Shown: piece after piece, positions 1 to 7,796 of the stretch
Position numbering within the stretch: the first letter of the stretch is position 1
Layout: each line of letters starts with the position of its first letter
Origin: a virus
IMG/VR virus record: IMGVR_UViG_3300031972_002472
Span: 1-46,670 of that record
Direction: 5' to 3' (one strand)
DNA length: 46,670 bases
Made by a program: the position numbers and the translations under genes
The notes under the pieces: model-generated
Databases searched by the model: none
The model's input: only the letters and a program-made list of their open reading frames with translations
What the model was told of the DNA's origin: nothing

Positions 1-93
1 GAACCAATAAATACAAAAGTTCCAAAAACAAAAGATGAACAAAAACAAGTAGACAATCTCAAAAATAAATTTGATGAATTGTTTTCTAATTAG
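1..93 (+). CDS. C-terminal end of an unidentified protein (partial)
   Basis: The first frame is open from base 1 to a TAG at 91-93, giving 30 residues that end in KFDELFSN. The fragment is rich in Lys, Glu, Asp and Gln and looks like a charged helical tail. The start lies outside the window. The AGGAGATAG ribosome binding site of the next gene overlaps its stop codon, so the two are probably co-transcribed. Too little is present to assign a family. Confidence 0.6.
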   Translation, partial: EPINTKVPKTKDEQKQVDNLKNKFDELFSN

Positions 94-101
94 GAGATAG
101 T

Positions 102-380
102 ATGTGGATATTTTTAACAATATTGTTTTTCTTAATAAGTGCCTTTACATCTACATTGGTGTATTACTCTTTACGAAGAATAACACAATACGAAGAATTA
201 ATTTTAGAAATTCAACAAGTGATAAAATTCTCAACGGATAAAATGAAACTTGTAGATTCTAAAGGACATTATGAATCAGATGATGAGACAGGTTTTTTCT
301 TTGAACAATTAAAACAAATTCAATTAGCCCTTGATGGGATATTTGAAGAGGGAGCTACAAATGACAAAAAAACAAAATAA
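102..380 (+). CDS. Small protein with N-terminal membrane anchor
   Basis: This 92 aa protein begins with a strongly hydrophobic segment (about residues 2-23, FLTILFFLISAFTSTLVYY) followed by a charged cytoplasmic-looking portion with helical character (EELILEIQQVIKF). It is therefore probably a single-pass inner-membrane protein with a short N-terminus. An AGGAGATAG site lies just before the ATG. It overlaps the gp55 gene by 20 bases, and the gp55 ribosome binding site (GAGGGAG) lies inside its last codons, which implies co-expression. I do not recognise the family. A role in the infected cell membrane is only inferred. Confidence 0.75.
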   Translation: MWIFLTILFFLISAFTSTLVYYSLRRITQYEELILEIQQVIKFSTDKMKLVDSKGHYESDDETGFFFEQLKQIQLALDGIFEEGATNDKKTK

Positions 381-1113
381 AAAAGTTAATGATGTTAAAG
401 CTGAAATTAAAAAAATAACAAAAAAGAAAAAACGAAAAGTTTATTTTGGGCAAGAGGTTCAAGATGCAGTTGTGGAATATAATTCATCAACTGATGATAA
501 TGAAAGAAATGTAATTTATGGTACAAGAATACATAAAGCTTTTGATAAACTTGCTGAAAATATAATTAATACTTTTAAATTTACTTATTTTGATTATGGG
601 TTTGAAGATATTAAACACGAAGTTGTAGCCTTTATGGTAGTGAATATGCATAAATATGACCACACAAAAGGTTCAAAAGCATTTAGTTATTTTTCAGTTG
701 TGGCTAAAAACTATTTAATTCTCCATAACAATAACAATTATAAAAAATTAAAATCTCATGATAAAATGGATGCATTGGATAGGCAACATAAAGCGAGTGG
801 GTTTAATGAATCTGACTACATAACTTTAACAGATGAAATCGTTGAATATTTTGATAATAATATGAACACTATATTTAAAAAAGATAGAGATTTAAAAATT
901 GGATACGCTATTATAGATTTAATGAAAGCACGAGAAGATATAGAAAACTTCAATAAAAAAGCAATCTACATTTTAATTAGAGAAATGACTGATGTGGAAA
1001 CAACACATATAACATCAGTTGTTAATGTTTTAAAAAAACACTACAAAAAACTATTAAATAAATACTATAATAATGGTTCAATTTTATTCAATACCTCAAG
1101 TTCATTCTTTTAA
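361..1113 (+). CDS. 55: Late-transcription sigma factor, gp55-like
   Basis: The 250 aa product resembles T4 gp55, the minimal sigma factor that directs host RNA polymerase to late promoters. A sigma-70 region 2-like core is visible: KAFDKLAENIINTF, then DIKHEVVAFMVVNMHKYD, then KAFSYFSVVAKNYLI, which corresponds to the core-polymerase binding and -10 recognition helices. The N-terminus is very Lys-rich. I chose ATG 361 rather than the in-frame ATG 331 because GAGGGAG lies seven bases ahead of it. The stop is followed at once by an intrinsic terminator and then by the first copy of a repeated promoter-like motif that heads the baseplate operon. The assignment rests on the sigma motifs and context. 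T4 gp55 is 185 aa, so this version is longer. Confidence 0.8.
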   Translation: MTKKQNKKVNDVKAEIKKITKKKKRKVYFGQEVQDAVVEYNSSTDDNERNVIYGTRIHKAFDKLAENIINTFKFTYFDYGFEDIKHEVVAFMVVNMHKYDHTKGSKAFSYFSVVAKNYLILHNNNNYKKLKSHDKMDALDRQHKASGFNESDYITLTDEIVEYFDNNMNTIFKKDRDLKIGYAIIDLMKAREDIENFNKKAIYILIREMTDVETTHITSVVNVLKKHYKKLLNKYYNNGSILFNTSSSFF

Positions 1114-1118
1114 ATACT

Positions 1119-1147
1119 AAACCCACTTCATTGTGGGTTTTTTATTT
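1119..1147 (+). terminator. Intrinsic terminator after the gp55-like gene
   Basis: A perfect 8 bp stem (AAACCCAC at 1119-1126 paired with GTGGGTTT at 1133-1140) with a TTCATT loop is followed by a T-rich tract. It starts five bases after the stop of the sigma gene and separates that unit from the baseplate operon. It is the clearest hairpin terminator in the window. Confidence 0.85.
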
Positions 1148-1170
1148 CATACAATTTCTTACAAATTTAA

Positions 1171-1184
1171 TATTTATATATGAA
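1171..1184 (+). promoter_or_regulatory. Putative late promoter motif TATTTATATATGAA, copy 1
   Basis: The 14-mer TATTTATATATGAA occurs identically here, at 24322 and at 31994, each time in a short intergenic gap 20-29 bases before a start codon. Here it follows the gp55 terminator and precedes the 1209 gene by 24 bases. Repetition at operon heads suggests a phage promoter, probably read by the gp55-like sigma factor. The TATTTATA part is the reverse complement of the T4 late consensus TATAAATA, so the true direction needs transcript-start mapping. Confidence 0.6.
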
Positions 1185-1208
1185 TAAGTACATCTAATAG
1201 GAGGTGTT

Positions 1209-1607
1209 ATGTCAGACAATAATGAAATATTTGAGGGAAAAACTTTCCAAGATTTAACAAAGGACATCTATGAGAACACTACAAAGCGTAAAGTTCAAAT
1301 AGATTTGTTAATATCAGAAATACACGGATTCATTACAACCATAGATGATGTGGTTATGGTAGCTCCTATCATAAAAGAATATATGGATACTGCTGTTCGT
1401 AATGATGAACATCTGGTTAAATTAGCTGGTGTATTGCAAAGAATTATTTCTAAATCACAAGGTGACTCTGATGAGTCAATGTTATTAAGTGATGAGGAAA
1501 AAGAAGAATTAATGGGAACACTTCAAGATACTGTAAATGATTTACAGAAAGAAAGTGATAAACTTGAGGCTACAAAAAACAAAACAATTGATTTGGGGAC
1601 TAATTAA
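1209..1607 (+). CDS. Unknown protein heading the baseplate operon
   Basis: The 132 aa product is acidic and mostly helical by eye, with a C-terminal segment (EEKEELMGTLQDTVNDLQKE) that looks like a coiled coil. It has a strong GGAGGTG ribosome binding site and is the first gene after the repeated promoter-like motif. Its TAA overlaps the ATG of the gp5-like gene as TAATG, so the two are probably translationally coupled. The position fits a small baseplate component or assembly chaperone, but I do not recognise the family and the role is inferred from context only. Confidence 0.75.
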   Translation: MSDNNEIFEGKTFQDLTKDIYENTTKRKVQIDLLISEIHGFITTIDDVVMVAPIIKEYMDTAVRNDEHLVKLAGVLQRIISKSQGDSDESMLLSDEEKEELMGTLQDTVNDLQKESDKLEATKNKTIDLGTN

Positions 1608-2968
1608 TGGGCTCTTTATTTACAACAAATGAAGATTTAACTGCAAAAGGAAATCTTGGTAAACCTATAAGTGTTCCTTATTATTTACAATTTGTGCCTG
1701 GATATTGTGCTGAAGTTGTACATTCAGAACAAAGTTTAAGATATAATGGGCCAAATAGTATAAATACAATTATAGCTCTTCCCCACGCCACTGATAAAGT
1801 CTATAAGACAAGAGCTAGTGCTGGTGAAGAATATAGATATTATCCTTTATTAAGAACAATGAATGATGTACCATCTAAAGGAGACCCAGTATTGTTGTGT
1901 ACTATTGGTAAAATAAAATATTATTTAGGTCCTCTGAATACTGATAATAATAATGCTACTTGGAATGATGACCCATCATTTAGACCTGACCCATTATTTT
2001 CATTTGGTGGTTCGGATGATACTTTGGGTAAAGTGTCTCCAAGAGGGATAAGAGGAGAGGGGCCAAATTTTAATAGAGATGTAACTTATGATAGAATGGC
2101 TAAAAGAAGAAAAGAAGAATTAGATTATGGTAATGCTATTTTTGAAACAACTGGTGATACATTGATTGAAGGTAGGCATGGAAATAGTTTAAGAATTGGA
2201 AGTCGTAGTAATAATCCATATATGTTTATATCTAATAAAAGAAATCCAAGTAATAAGTTTGAAAGTATAAGTGATGGTAGTTTAATCAGTATAACATCGA
2301 ATGGAACATTAAGACAACATTTTGATGGCCTTGTTGATGATGATAACAATGATGTTGAATTTGGATTATCAGTTGATAGTCTAACCAATTCATCAAATAC
2401 AATAGGTGATGTGTTTACTGATTTAAATGGTGGTAGTGATATATATCTTTATGGTTCAGAATTTCAAGATAAAGAAGTAGTTAATGAAGATGGAACAGGA
2501 ACTGTATCCACCATACAAAAAGGTATTGATGGTAATCAAATATTATTTCATTCAGATAGAATAACTTTAAATTCAAAACTTGATGATATTTTTGTATCAT
2601 CAATTAAAGACATACACATTGGTGCTGGTAGACATTTAACATTTACAACAGCTGGAGGGGATGAAGTAAATAATACGGATAGTGTTATTTTTCAAACATC
2701 AAATTTTAATATCGGTAATCCTTCAAGAAAAGATATGCAACAAATGGTGTTAGGTAATGATTTATTCGATGTATTACAAACAATTGTTGAATTTATGGGT
2801 AGATTACAGGTCCTTACAAGTTTAGGTATTCAGACACCACTTACTGTTGGTAAGTTTGCTGGTGATATATCACCCGGAGAACCATTAGCAGTTGCAATTC
2901 AAAATGAAATAATACCAATAATTGAAACTATGTTGAGTGCTAAACATAATATAGAAAGTAATACATAA
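1607..2968 (+). CDS. 5: Baseplate hub/central spike protein, gp5-like
   Basis: The 453 aa product resembles gp5-type spike proteins of marine T4-like phages. Residues about 20-120 look like the N-terminal OB-fold (ALPHATDKVYKTRASAGEEY, then DPVLLCTIGKIKYYLGPLN). The middle contains short beta repeats (LYGSEFQ, QILFHSDRITLNSKL, VSSIKDIHIGAGRHLTF) typical of a beta-helical spike. The C-terminal 100 residues are helical. T4 gp5 has a lysozyme domain between the OB-fold and the needle. I see no T4-lysozyme-like catalytic motif here, so peptidoglycan cleavage must come from elsewhere. It overlaps its upstream neighbour by one base (TAATG) and lies two unknown genes upstream of gp25. The gp5 call is by pattern and synteny. 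Confidence 0.65.
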   Translation: MGSLFTTNEDLTAKGNLGKPISVPYYLQFVPGYCAEVVHSEQSLRYNGPNSINTIIALPHATDKVYKTRASAGEEYRYYPLLRTMNDVPSKGDPVLLCTIGKIKYYLGPLNTDNNNATWNDDPSFRPDPLFSFGGSDDTLGKVSPRGIRGEGPNFNRDVTYDRMAKRRKEELDYGNAIFETTGDTLIEGRHGNSLRIGSRSNNPYMFISNKRNPSNKFESISDGSLISITSNGTLRQHFDGLVDDDNNDVEFGLSVDSLTNSSNTIGDVFTDLNGGSDIYLYGSEFQDKEVVNEDGTGTVSTIQKGIDGNQILFHSDRITLNSKLDDIFVSSIKDIHIGAGRHLTFTTAGGDEVNNTDSVIFQTSNFNIGNPSRKDMQQMVLGNDLFDVLQTIVEFMGRLQVLTSLGIQTPLTVGKFAGDISPGEPLAVAIQNEIIPIIETMLSAKHNIESNT

Positions 2969-2983
2969 AAATAAGAGGTAATT

Positions 2984-3382
2984 ATGAAAAAGAAAAAAAC
3001 AACAAAACAGATAATCAGACAAATCGTTAGAGAAGAAGTTGCGATGGCTATCAAGGAAGTGATAACTGAATTAAAACAACCAACTCAATCTCAACCACAA
3101 CCTAAAAAAATAATTGAAAAAAAATCATTTACAAATAATTCAGTATTAAATGATGTATTGAATGAAACAGCTAATGGAGATGATTGGAAAACATTAGGTG
3201 GTAAAGAATTTACAACTGATAGAATGAGTGAATTGATGGGTAAACAATATGGTGATATGATGAATAAAAATACACCACAAGCTGTTCCATCAAGTGACCC
3301 AATGAGTCAGTTTTTAAATAAAGATTATAGTGAAGTTTTAGAAAAAGCTGAACAAAAACAAAAACAAAAATACGGAAAATAA
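2984..3382 (+). CDS. Small Lys/Gln-rich protein between gp5-like and gp25-like genes
   Basis: The 132 aa product starts with a basic helix (KKKKTTKQIIRQIVREEVAM), followed by a Pro/Gln-rich linker (QPTQSQPQPKK) and then two short conserved-looking blocks, including a Met-rich stretch around RMSELMGKQYGDMMNK. The tail is Lys/Gln-rich. An AGAGGT site precedes the ATG. The low-complexity linker suggests a flexible tether or scaffold. It sits in the baseplate operon, so an assembly role is plausible, but no family is recognised. Confidence 0.7.
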   Translation: MKKKKTTKQIIRQIVREEVAMAIKEVITELKQPTQSQPQPKKIIEKKSFTNNSVLNDVLNETANGDDWKTLGGKEFTTDRMSELMGKQYGDMMNKNTPQAVPSSDPMSQFLNKDYSEVLEKAEQKQKQKYGK

Positions 3383-3385
3383 ATA

Positions 3386-3928
3386 ATGGGATTAAGACAA
3401 AAATTAATTGATGCTAAAGTAGATGCATTACAAGAATCATTACAAGAATCTATTGAATTAGATACGAGTGAAAATTCGGCTATTTATTTAGAAGCTGACT
3501 ACACTGCTAGAGCTATTCTTGAAACATTGTCTGAAGCTAACTTAACTATAACAAAATTTAGAGCACCCGTTGTGGTTGAGAGTTTAAAAACACCTGACCA
3601 AGTTGTAAATATTAAATTAGAAACATTGTTAGGAGATAAAGCTCCTATTTTAAAAGCTTTAAGAAAACTACCAATACCAGCTATAGGTGAAATTGTAGAT
3701 AAATTAGAGAGTGAAATTGAAAAGGCCATAAGACCTTTATTACAAGGTGGAGCTGCTTTGGCTGGATTAGATTTAGGAAAAGATAATGGTGGTTTGGATT
3801 GTGTTGGTTATGTGGTTATTGGTGAAGACCCGGACTCTGTGGAAAATTTTGATGTTGAAGATGAAGATGGTCAAAGAGATAATACAACTGTAAATTTATC
3901 ACTTGAAGACCTTGAAGGACTAATGTAA
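3386..3928 (+). CDS. Unknown baseplate-operon protein
   Basis: The 180 aa product has three parts: an N-terminal helical region with LQESLQES, a central alpha/beta stretch (VNIKLETLLGDKAPILKALR then PIPAIGEIVDKLESEI), and an acidic C-terminus (GEDPDSVENFDVEDEDGQRD). Only three bases separate its ATG from the previous stop, and it shares a TAATG overlap with gp25. Such tight coupling with gp25 and gp6 argues for a virion or assembly protein. I do not recognise the family. Confidence 0.7.
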   Translation: MGLRQKLIDAKVDALQESLQESIELDTSENSAIYLEADYTARAILETLSEANLTITKFRAPVVVESLKTPDQVVNIKLETLLGDKAPILKALRKLPIPAIGEIVDKLESEIEKAIRPLLQGGAALAGLDLGKDNGGLDCVGYVVIGEDPDSVENFDVEDEDGQRDNTTVNLSLEDLEGLM

Positions 3929-4419
3929 TGGCTATTAAAGATATATCAAAAAAACCTTTTATTCAAGACAATGATACCAATGTTAAAGTTGGTATTGATT
4001 TACCAATTCGTAGGGGTGCTGAACAAGATGGATTTTTTGCAACAACTTCAACAACCATTGAAGCTGTAAAAAACAATATAAGAAATTTGTTACAAACAAA
4101 TGAGGGTGAAAGATTTTTTCAACCAAACTTAGGTTTAAATTTAAGAACATTGTTATTTGAACATATCACCAATGAAAATTTAATTGGTGTACAAGATGCT
4201 ATATTAGATAAAATAGAATTTTGGTTACCTTTTGTTGAAGTAAGAGATATTCAAGTTTTAAGTAGAGATAACAATACAGATGTAGGAGCAAATGAAATAA
4301 GAGTTAAAATATTATTTAACATTAAACAAGACCCAAATACTTTGGATTCTATCACTTTAGATTTTAGTAGTGATATATCAGAGATTGAATCAAATACATC
4401 AAGTGGTGGTGGATATTAA
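3928..4419 (+). CDS. 25: Baseplate wedge protein gp25-like (GPW/gp25 family)
   Basis: The 163 aa product carries the gp25/GpW signature: a helix (AVKNNIRNLLQTNEGERFF), the loop QPNLGLNLRTLLFE and a final beta region (EIRVKILFNIK). In T4, gp25 is part of the inner baseplate wedge and helps start sheath assembly. Together with gp6 and gp53 it forms the wedge core. T4 gp25 is 132 aa, so this one has a modest C-terminal extension ending in a Ser/Gly tail. It is immediately upstream of the gp6-like gene, the usual order in this group. It starts within a TAATG overlap with the gene before. Confidence 0.9.
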   Translation: MAIKDISKKPFIQDNDTNVKVGIDLPIRRGAEQDGFFATTSTTIEAVKNNIRNLLQTNEGERFFQPNLGLNLRTLLFEHITNENLIGVQDAILDKIEFWLPFVEVRDIQVLSRDNNTDVGANEIRVKILFNIKQDPNTLDSITLDFSSDISEIESNTSSGGGY

Positions 4420-4432
4420 TTGGAGATAACAA

Positions 4433-6667
4433 ATGCCAAATTATGGTAAAGAAAATTTTAAAGAATCAAATGTAAATTATTTAAATAAAGATTTTGGAGC
4501 ATTAAAACAATCATTGATGAATTATGCTAAATCTTATTTTCCAAATACATATCGTGATTTTAATGAGACATCACCTGGTATGATGTTATTGGAAATGAAT
4601 GCGTATGTTGGTGATGTGTTATCATTTTATGTTGACCAACAATATCGTGAAATGTTATTACCTTTGGCTGAAGAAAGAAGAAACATAATCACAATGGCTA
4701 AGATGTTTGGTTATAAAGTAAAACCAATTGTTCCTGCTTATGTTGATTTAACATTTAAGTCAGATGTAAATGTAAGTAGTGGTGATGCATCAAAAGTAAA
4801 TTATAATCACGCGGGTGTATTTGATGCTGGTATTGGGGTAGTATCATCGACTGATTCTAATATTACTTTTGAAACATTAGAACCAATTGATTTTAGAATT
4901 GAAGATGACAGTGATACTAATACAATTGGCTCTACAAACGCTATTAGTGGTTTAGCAGAAACTTATACTTTATCAAGAACTGTAAGAGCTATGAGTGCAA
5001 CTCAAAAAACAATTACATTCCAAGTTGGAGTACCTGAAAAATTTAAAACATTAATCATACCTGATACAAATGTTATTGATATTATTTCTTGTGTGGATTC
5101 AAATAATAATAATTGGTATGAGGTTGACTTTTTAGCACAAGATAAAGTTCCAATTCAAATTCACTATACAGACGACATAAATAGAGCCTCAGCATATGCT
5201 GATGCGGAGGGTGGATTGGATTCAGGTACTGCTGTTCCTTTTTCATTAACTTATATTAATTCACCAAAAAGATTTACTCGTGAAACAAATCAAGACAATA
5301 CAACTTCATTAGTGTTTGGTAATGGTGTGTTGAAAGATGGTACAGATGGTACTATTGACCAGGGATATATTGATATGGAACAAGTTGGTATTGTAATACC
5401 TGGACAGACAAATGATTTAAATCAATCTATTGACCCATTATTGGGTAATGAATATTCAACACTTGGTGAAACACCAAACAACACAACTTTAACAATCACT
5501 TATCGTGTAGGTGGTGGGATTAATTCAAATGTTCCAGGTGTAGATTTGACAACTGGTGTAAGTGATATTACAGCTATTACACCAGCTCTTGGTACTGCAA
5601 CTTTAACAAGTGTAACAAACAATAATCCAGCTCGTGGTGGTAAGGATGAAGAAGATACAATTGAAATAAAAGAAAAAGCCAAAGCATTTTTCACAACACA
5701 AAACAGATGTGTGACTAAAGAAGATTATGAAGCTAGGGTGTTAAACATACCAAGTAAGTTTGGAAACATAGCAAAAGCATATGTGACAAGAGAAGCTCCT
5801 GAAATTCTTGGTGATTCTAATTTAACACAATTACAAAACTATTTTAATGATATAGATAGTGGTGTTACTTTTTTCCGAGACTACCTTAATTCACCACAAT
5901 TTACATTAAATTTAAACAACTTAATCAATGGGACAGGCAATATCGAAACAGTGATTTCTGGATTGGATGCCATTCTAGCATCAGAGATTGACGATATTGA
6001 ACAACCTGATATAAGTAATTTAGCTAGAGAATTAGAATTAGGAACAATAAACATTTATGTATTGGGATACAATAATAAAAAACAATTAGTTGGTAACACT
6101 CATTTCAGTAGTGTAGGCCTACCAACAACTTTAACATCAAACATAAAAAATTATTTAGAAAACTTTAAAATAATGACTGATACTGTAACAATCAATGATG
6201 GGTACATTGTAAACTTTGGCGTTATATTTGATGTGGTTGCTGAAAAATATGCAAACAAACAAAAAGTAAAATTAGATTGTATTCAAAAAATTAAAGATTA
6301 TTTTAGAATAGAAAACATGCAATTCAATCAACCAATTTATAAAAGTAATTTAGAATTTGAATTAATGGGTGTAGAGGGAGTTCGTTCTATTGGGCATGTA
6401 ACCCTTACTCAAGATTATGATTATTTTTATTTAGAAGACAGTGGTGATGGTGAATCATTAACTTCACCCACATACACATATTCTCGTGAAGGAGATGAAT
6501 TTATAGACCAATCAGGTGGAGAGGGAACAGCTGGTTATGGTTTTAAATATAATTTTGCAACTGCTCTTTCAGATGATGGTACAATTGTATTACCACCAAC
6601 TACAGATAACCCAGCTGTATTTGAATTAAAAAATCCAAACGAAAACATAGAAGGGAGGGTTAGATAA
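4433..6667 (+). CDS. 6: Baseplate wedge protein gp6-like (baseplate J family)
   Basis: The 744 aa product has the N-terminal gp6 signature: NVNYLNKDFGALKQSLMNYA, YFPNTYRDFNETSPGMML and AYVGDVLSFYVDQQYREM, followed by a J-like beta core and the conserved helical segment that starts near ENEDTIEIKEKA-type sequence (EDTIEIKEKAKAFFTTQNRC, about residues 407-426). In T4, gp6 forms the dimeric ring that ties the baseplate wedges together around the hub. T4 gp6 is 660 aa, so this version is slightly longer. A GGAGATA site precedes the ATG. It overlaps the next gene by one base (TAATG). Confidence 0.92.
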   Translation: MPNYGKENFKESNVNYLNKDFGALKQSLMNYAKSYFPNTYRDFNETSPGMMLLEMNAYVGDVLSFYVDQQYREMLLPLAEERRNIITMAKMFGYKVKPIVPAYVDLTFKSDVNVSSGDASKVNYNHAGVFDAGIGVVSSTDSNITFETLEPIDFRIEDDSDTNTIGSTNAISGLAETYTLSRTVRAMSATQKTITFQVGVPEKFKTLIIPDTNVIDIISCVDSNNNNWYEVDFLAQDKVPIQIHYTDDINRASAYADAEGGLDSGTAVPFSLTYINSPKRFTRETNQDNTTSLVFGNGVLKDGTDGTIDQGYIDMEQVGIVIPGQTNDLNQSIDPLLGNEYSTLGETPNNTTLTITYRVGGGINSNVPGVDLTTGVSDITAITPALGTATLTSVTNNNPARGGKDEEDTIEIKEKAKAFFTTQNRCVTKEDYEARVLNIPSKFGNIAKAYVTREAPEILGDSNLTQLQNYFNDIDSGVTFFRDYLNSPQFTLNLNNLINGTGNIETVISGLDAILASEIDDIEQPDISNLARELELGTINIYVLGYNNKKQLVGNTHFSSVGLPTTLTSNIKNYLENFKIMTDTVTINDGYIVNFGVIFDVVAEKYANKQKVKLDCIQKIKDYFRIENMQFNQPIYKSNLEFELMGVEGVRSIGHVTLTQDYDYFYLEDSGDGESLTSPTYTYSREGDEFIDQSGGEGTAGYGFKYNFATALSDDGTIVLPPTTDNPAVFELKNPNENIEGRVR

Positions 6668-7794
6668 TGCATCATTTTATTTTTCCAACACAAGACAATT
6701 GGATTTCAAGTGGTAGTAGTAAGATAGATGGAACTTCCTTCAAAGACCAAAACTTCGGAAGAGACCAAATACTTGAAGTCAAAAAAGAATTTTTTAACAC
6801 GTCATTCGACCATCAGACAAGAGCATTGGTTAATTTTAGTGGAACGGAATTTACTGAACTATCAAAATCAGTTGCTGATGGTACAATATCATCTAATGCT
6901 AAATATTATCTAAGGTTGTTTGAAGCTGAGGGTAATGCAGAAATGACTGAAGAATATAAATTAGCTATTCAACCAATCTCACAATCTTGGGTTGAGGGTA
7001 CTGGTAAGTTTGGAGACAATCCAAAAACAACAAATGGATGTAGTTGGGAAAATCGTAGTAATCCAATTGGGGGTAATGCTTTAACTTGGAGTAAAGCTGA
7101 TGGTACTAACAATCAAGGTGTATCTATATACTCTGTAAGTTCATCTACTCAAACTTTTTCAAACCAATCACCAGATGTAAATGTTGAAGTAACAGATATG
7201 ATGAATATGTGGTTAGAAGGTAGAGGAGAAAATTATGGAATGTTAGTTCGTTTTAGTGGTAGTCAAGAAACAGATGAAACTACTTTTGGACATTTAAAAT
7301 TCTTTTCAAGAAACACTCATACAATTTTTTCACCAAAACTTGAAGTCAGGTGGGATGATTCATCATTCTCTACTGGTTCATTAAATGAATTAACAATGAG
7401 TGGATTAGTAGATAACTTTTTATATATGAAAGGATTAAGAGAAAGTTATAAAGTAGGTGAACGAGTTAAGTTTAGAGTTGGTGCTAGGAAAAGATATATT
7501 CAAAAATCCTTTACTACTTCAGTTCAAACTTTGACTGGTTCATACATAACTAATAGTAGTGGTTCATATGCGATTAAAGATGTTGCTACTGATGAATTTA
7601 TTGTTCCATTTAAAGATTTAACAGGAACAAGTTATACAAAACTTAGTTGTGATAGTAATTCAAATTATTTTATTCAATATTTGGATGGATTTTATCCTGA
7701 TAGAGTTTATAAAATATTGTTAAAATTAAAATATGATGATGGACAAGAACAAGTGTTTGATGATGATTTTGAATTTATAGTTAAAAGGAAATAA
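6667..7794 (+). CDS. Virion protein with DNRLRE-like beta-sandwich
   Basis: The 375 aa product contains a region (about residues 15-230) resembling DNRLRE/disaggregatase-type beta-sandwich modules: an early FGRDQILEVKK, RALVNFSG strands, a helical-free stretch with KYYLRLFEAEGN, the LAIQPISQSWVEGTGKFGDN motif (Trp plus Gly-rich turn), VEVTDMMNMWLEG and the closing PKLEVRWDD. Such domains occur in surface proteins and bind or cap fibres. The C-terminal 140 residues are a separate beta-rich domain ending EFIVKRK. It directly follows gp6 with a TAATG overlap, the position of gp7 in T4, but it does not look like gp7. A similar fold seems to recur in the truncated last gene of the window. Confidence 0.65.
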   Translation: MHHFIFPTQDNWISSGSSKIDGTSFKDQNFGRDQILEVKKEFFNTSFDHQTRALVNFSGTEFTELSKSVADGTISSNAKYYLRLFEAEGNAEMTEEYKLAIQPISQSWVEGTGKFGDNPKTTNGCSWENRSNPIGGNALTWSKADGTNNQGVSIYSVSSSTQTFSNQSPDVNVEVTDMMNMWLEGRGENYGMLVRFSGSQETDETTFGHLKFFSRNTHTIFSPKLEVRWDDSSFSTGSLNELTMSGLVDNFLYMKGLRESYKVGERVKFRVGARKRYIQKSFTTSVQTLTGSYITNSSGSYAIKDVATDEFIVPFKDLTGTSYTKLSCDSNSNYFIQYLDGFYPDRVYKILLKLKYDDGQEQVFDDDFEFIVKRK

Positions 7795-7796
7795 AT

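Noticed and set aside
7417-7430. TTTTTATATATGAA, one mismatch from the repeated promoter motif
   Set aside because: It lies inside the 375 aa coding region, is not near a downstream start codon, and such a match is expected occasionally in this AT-rich DNA.
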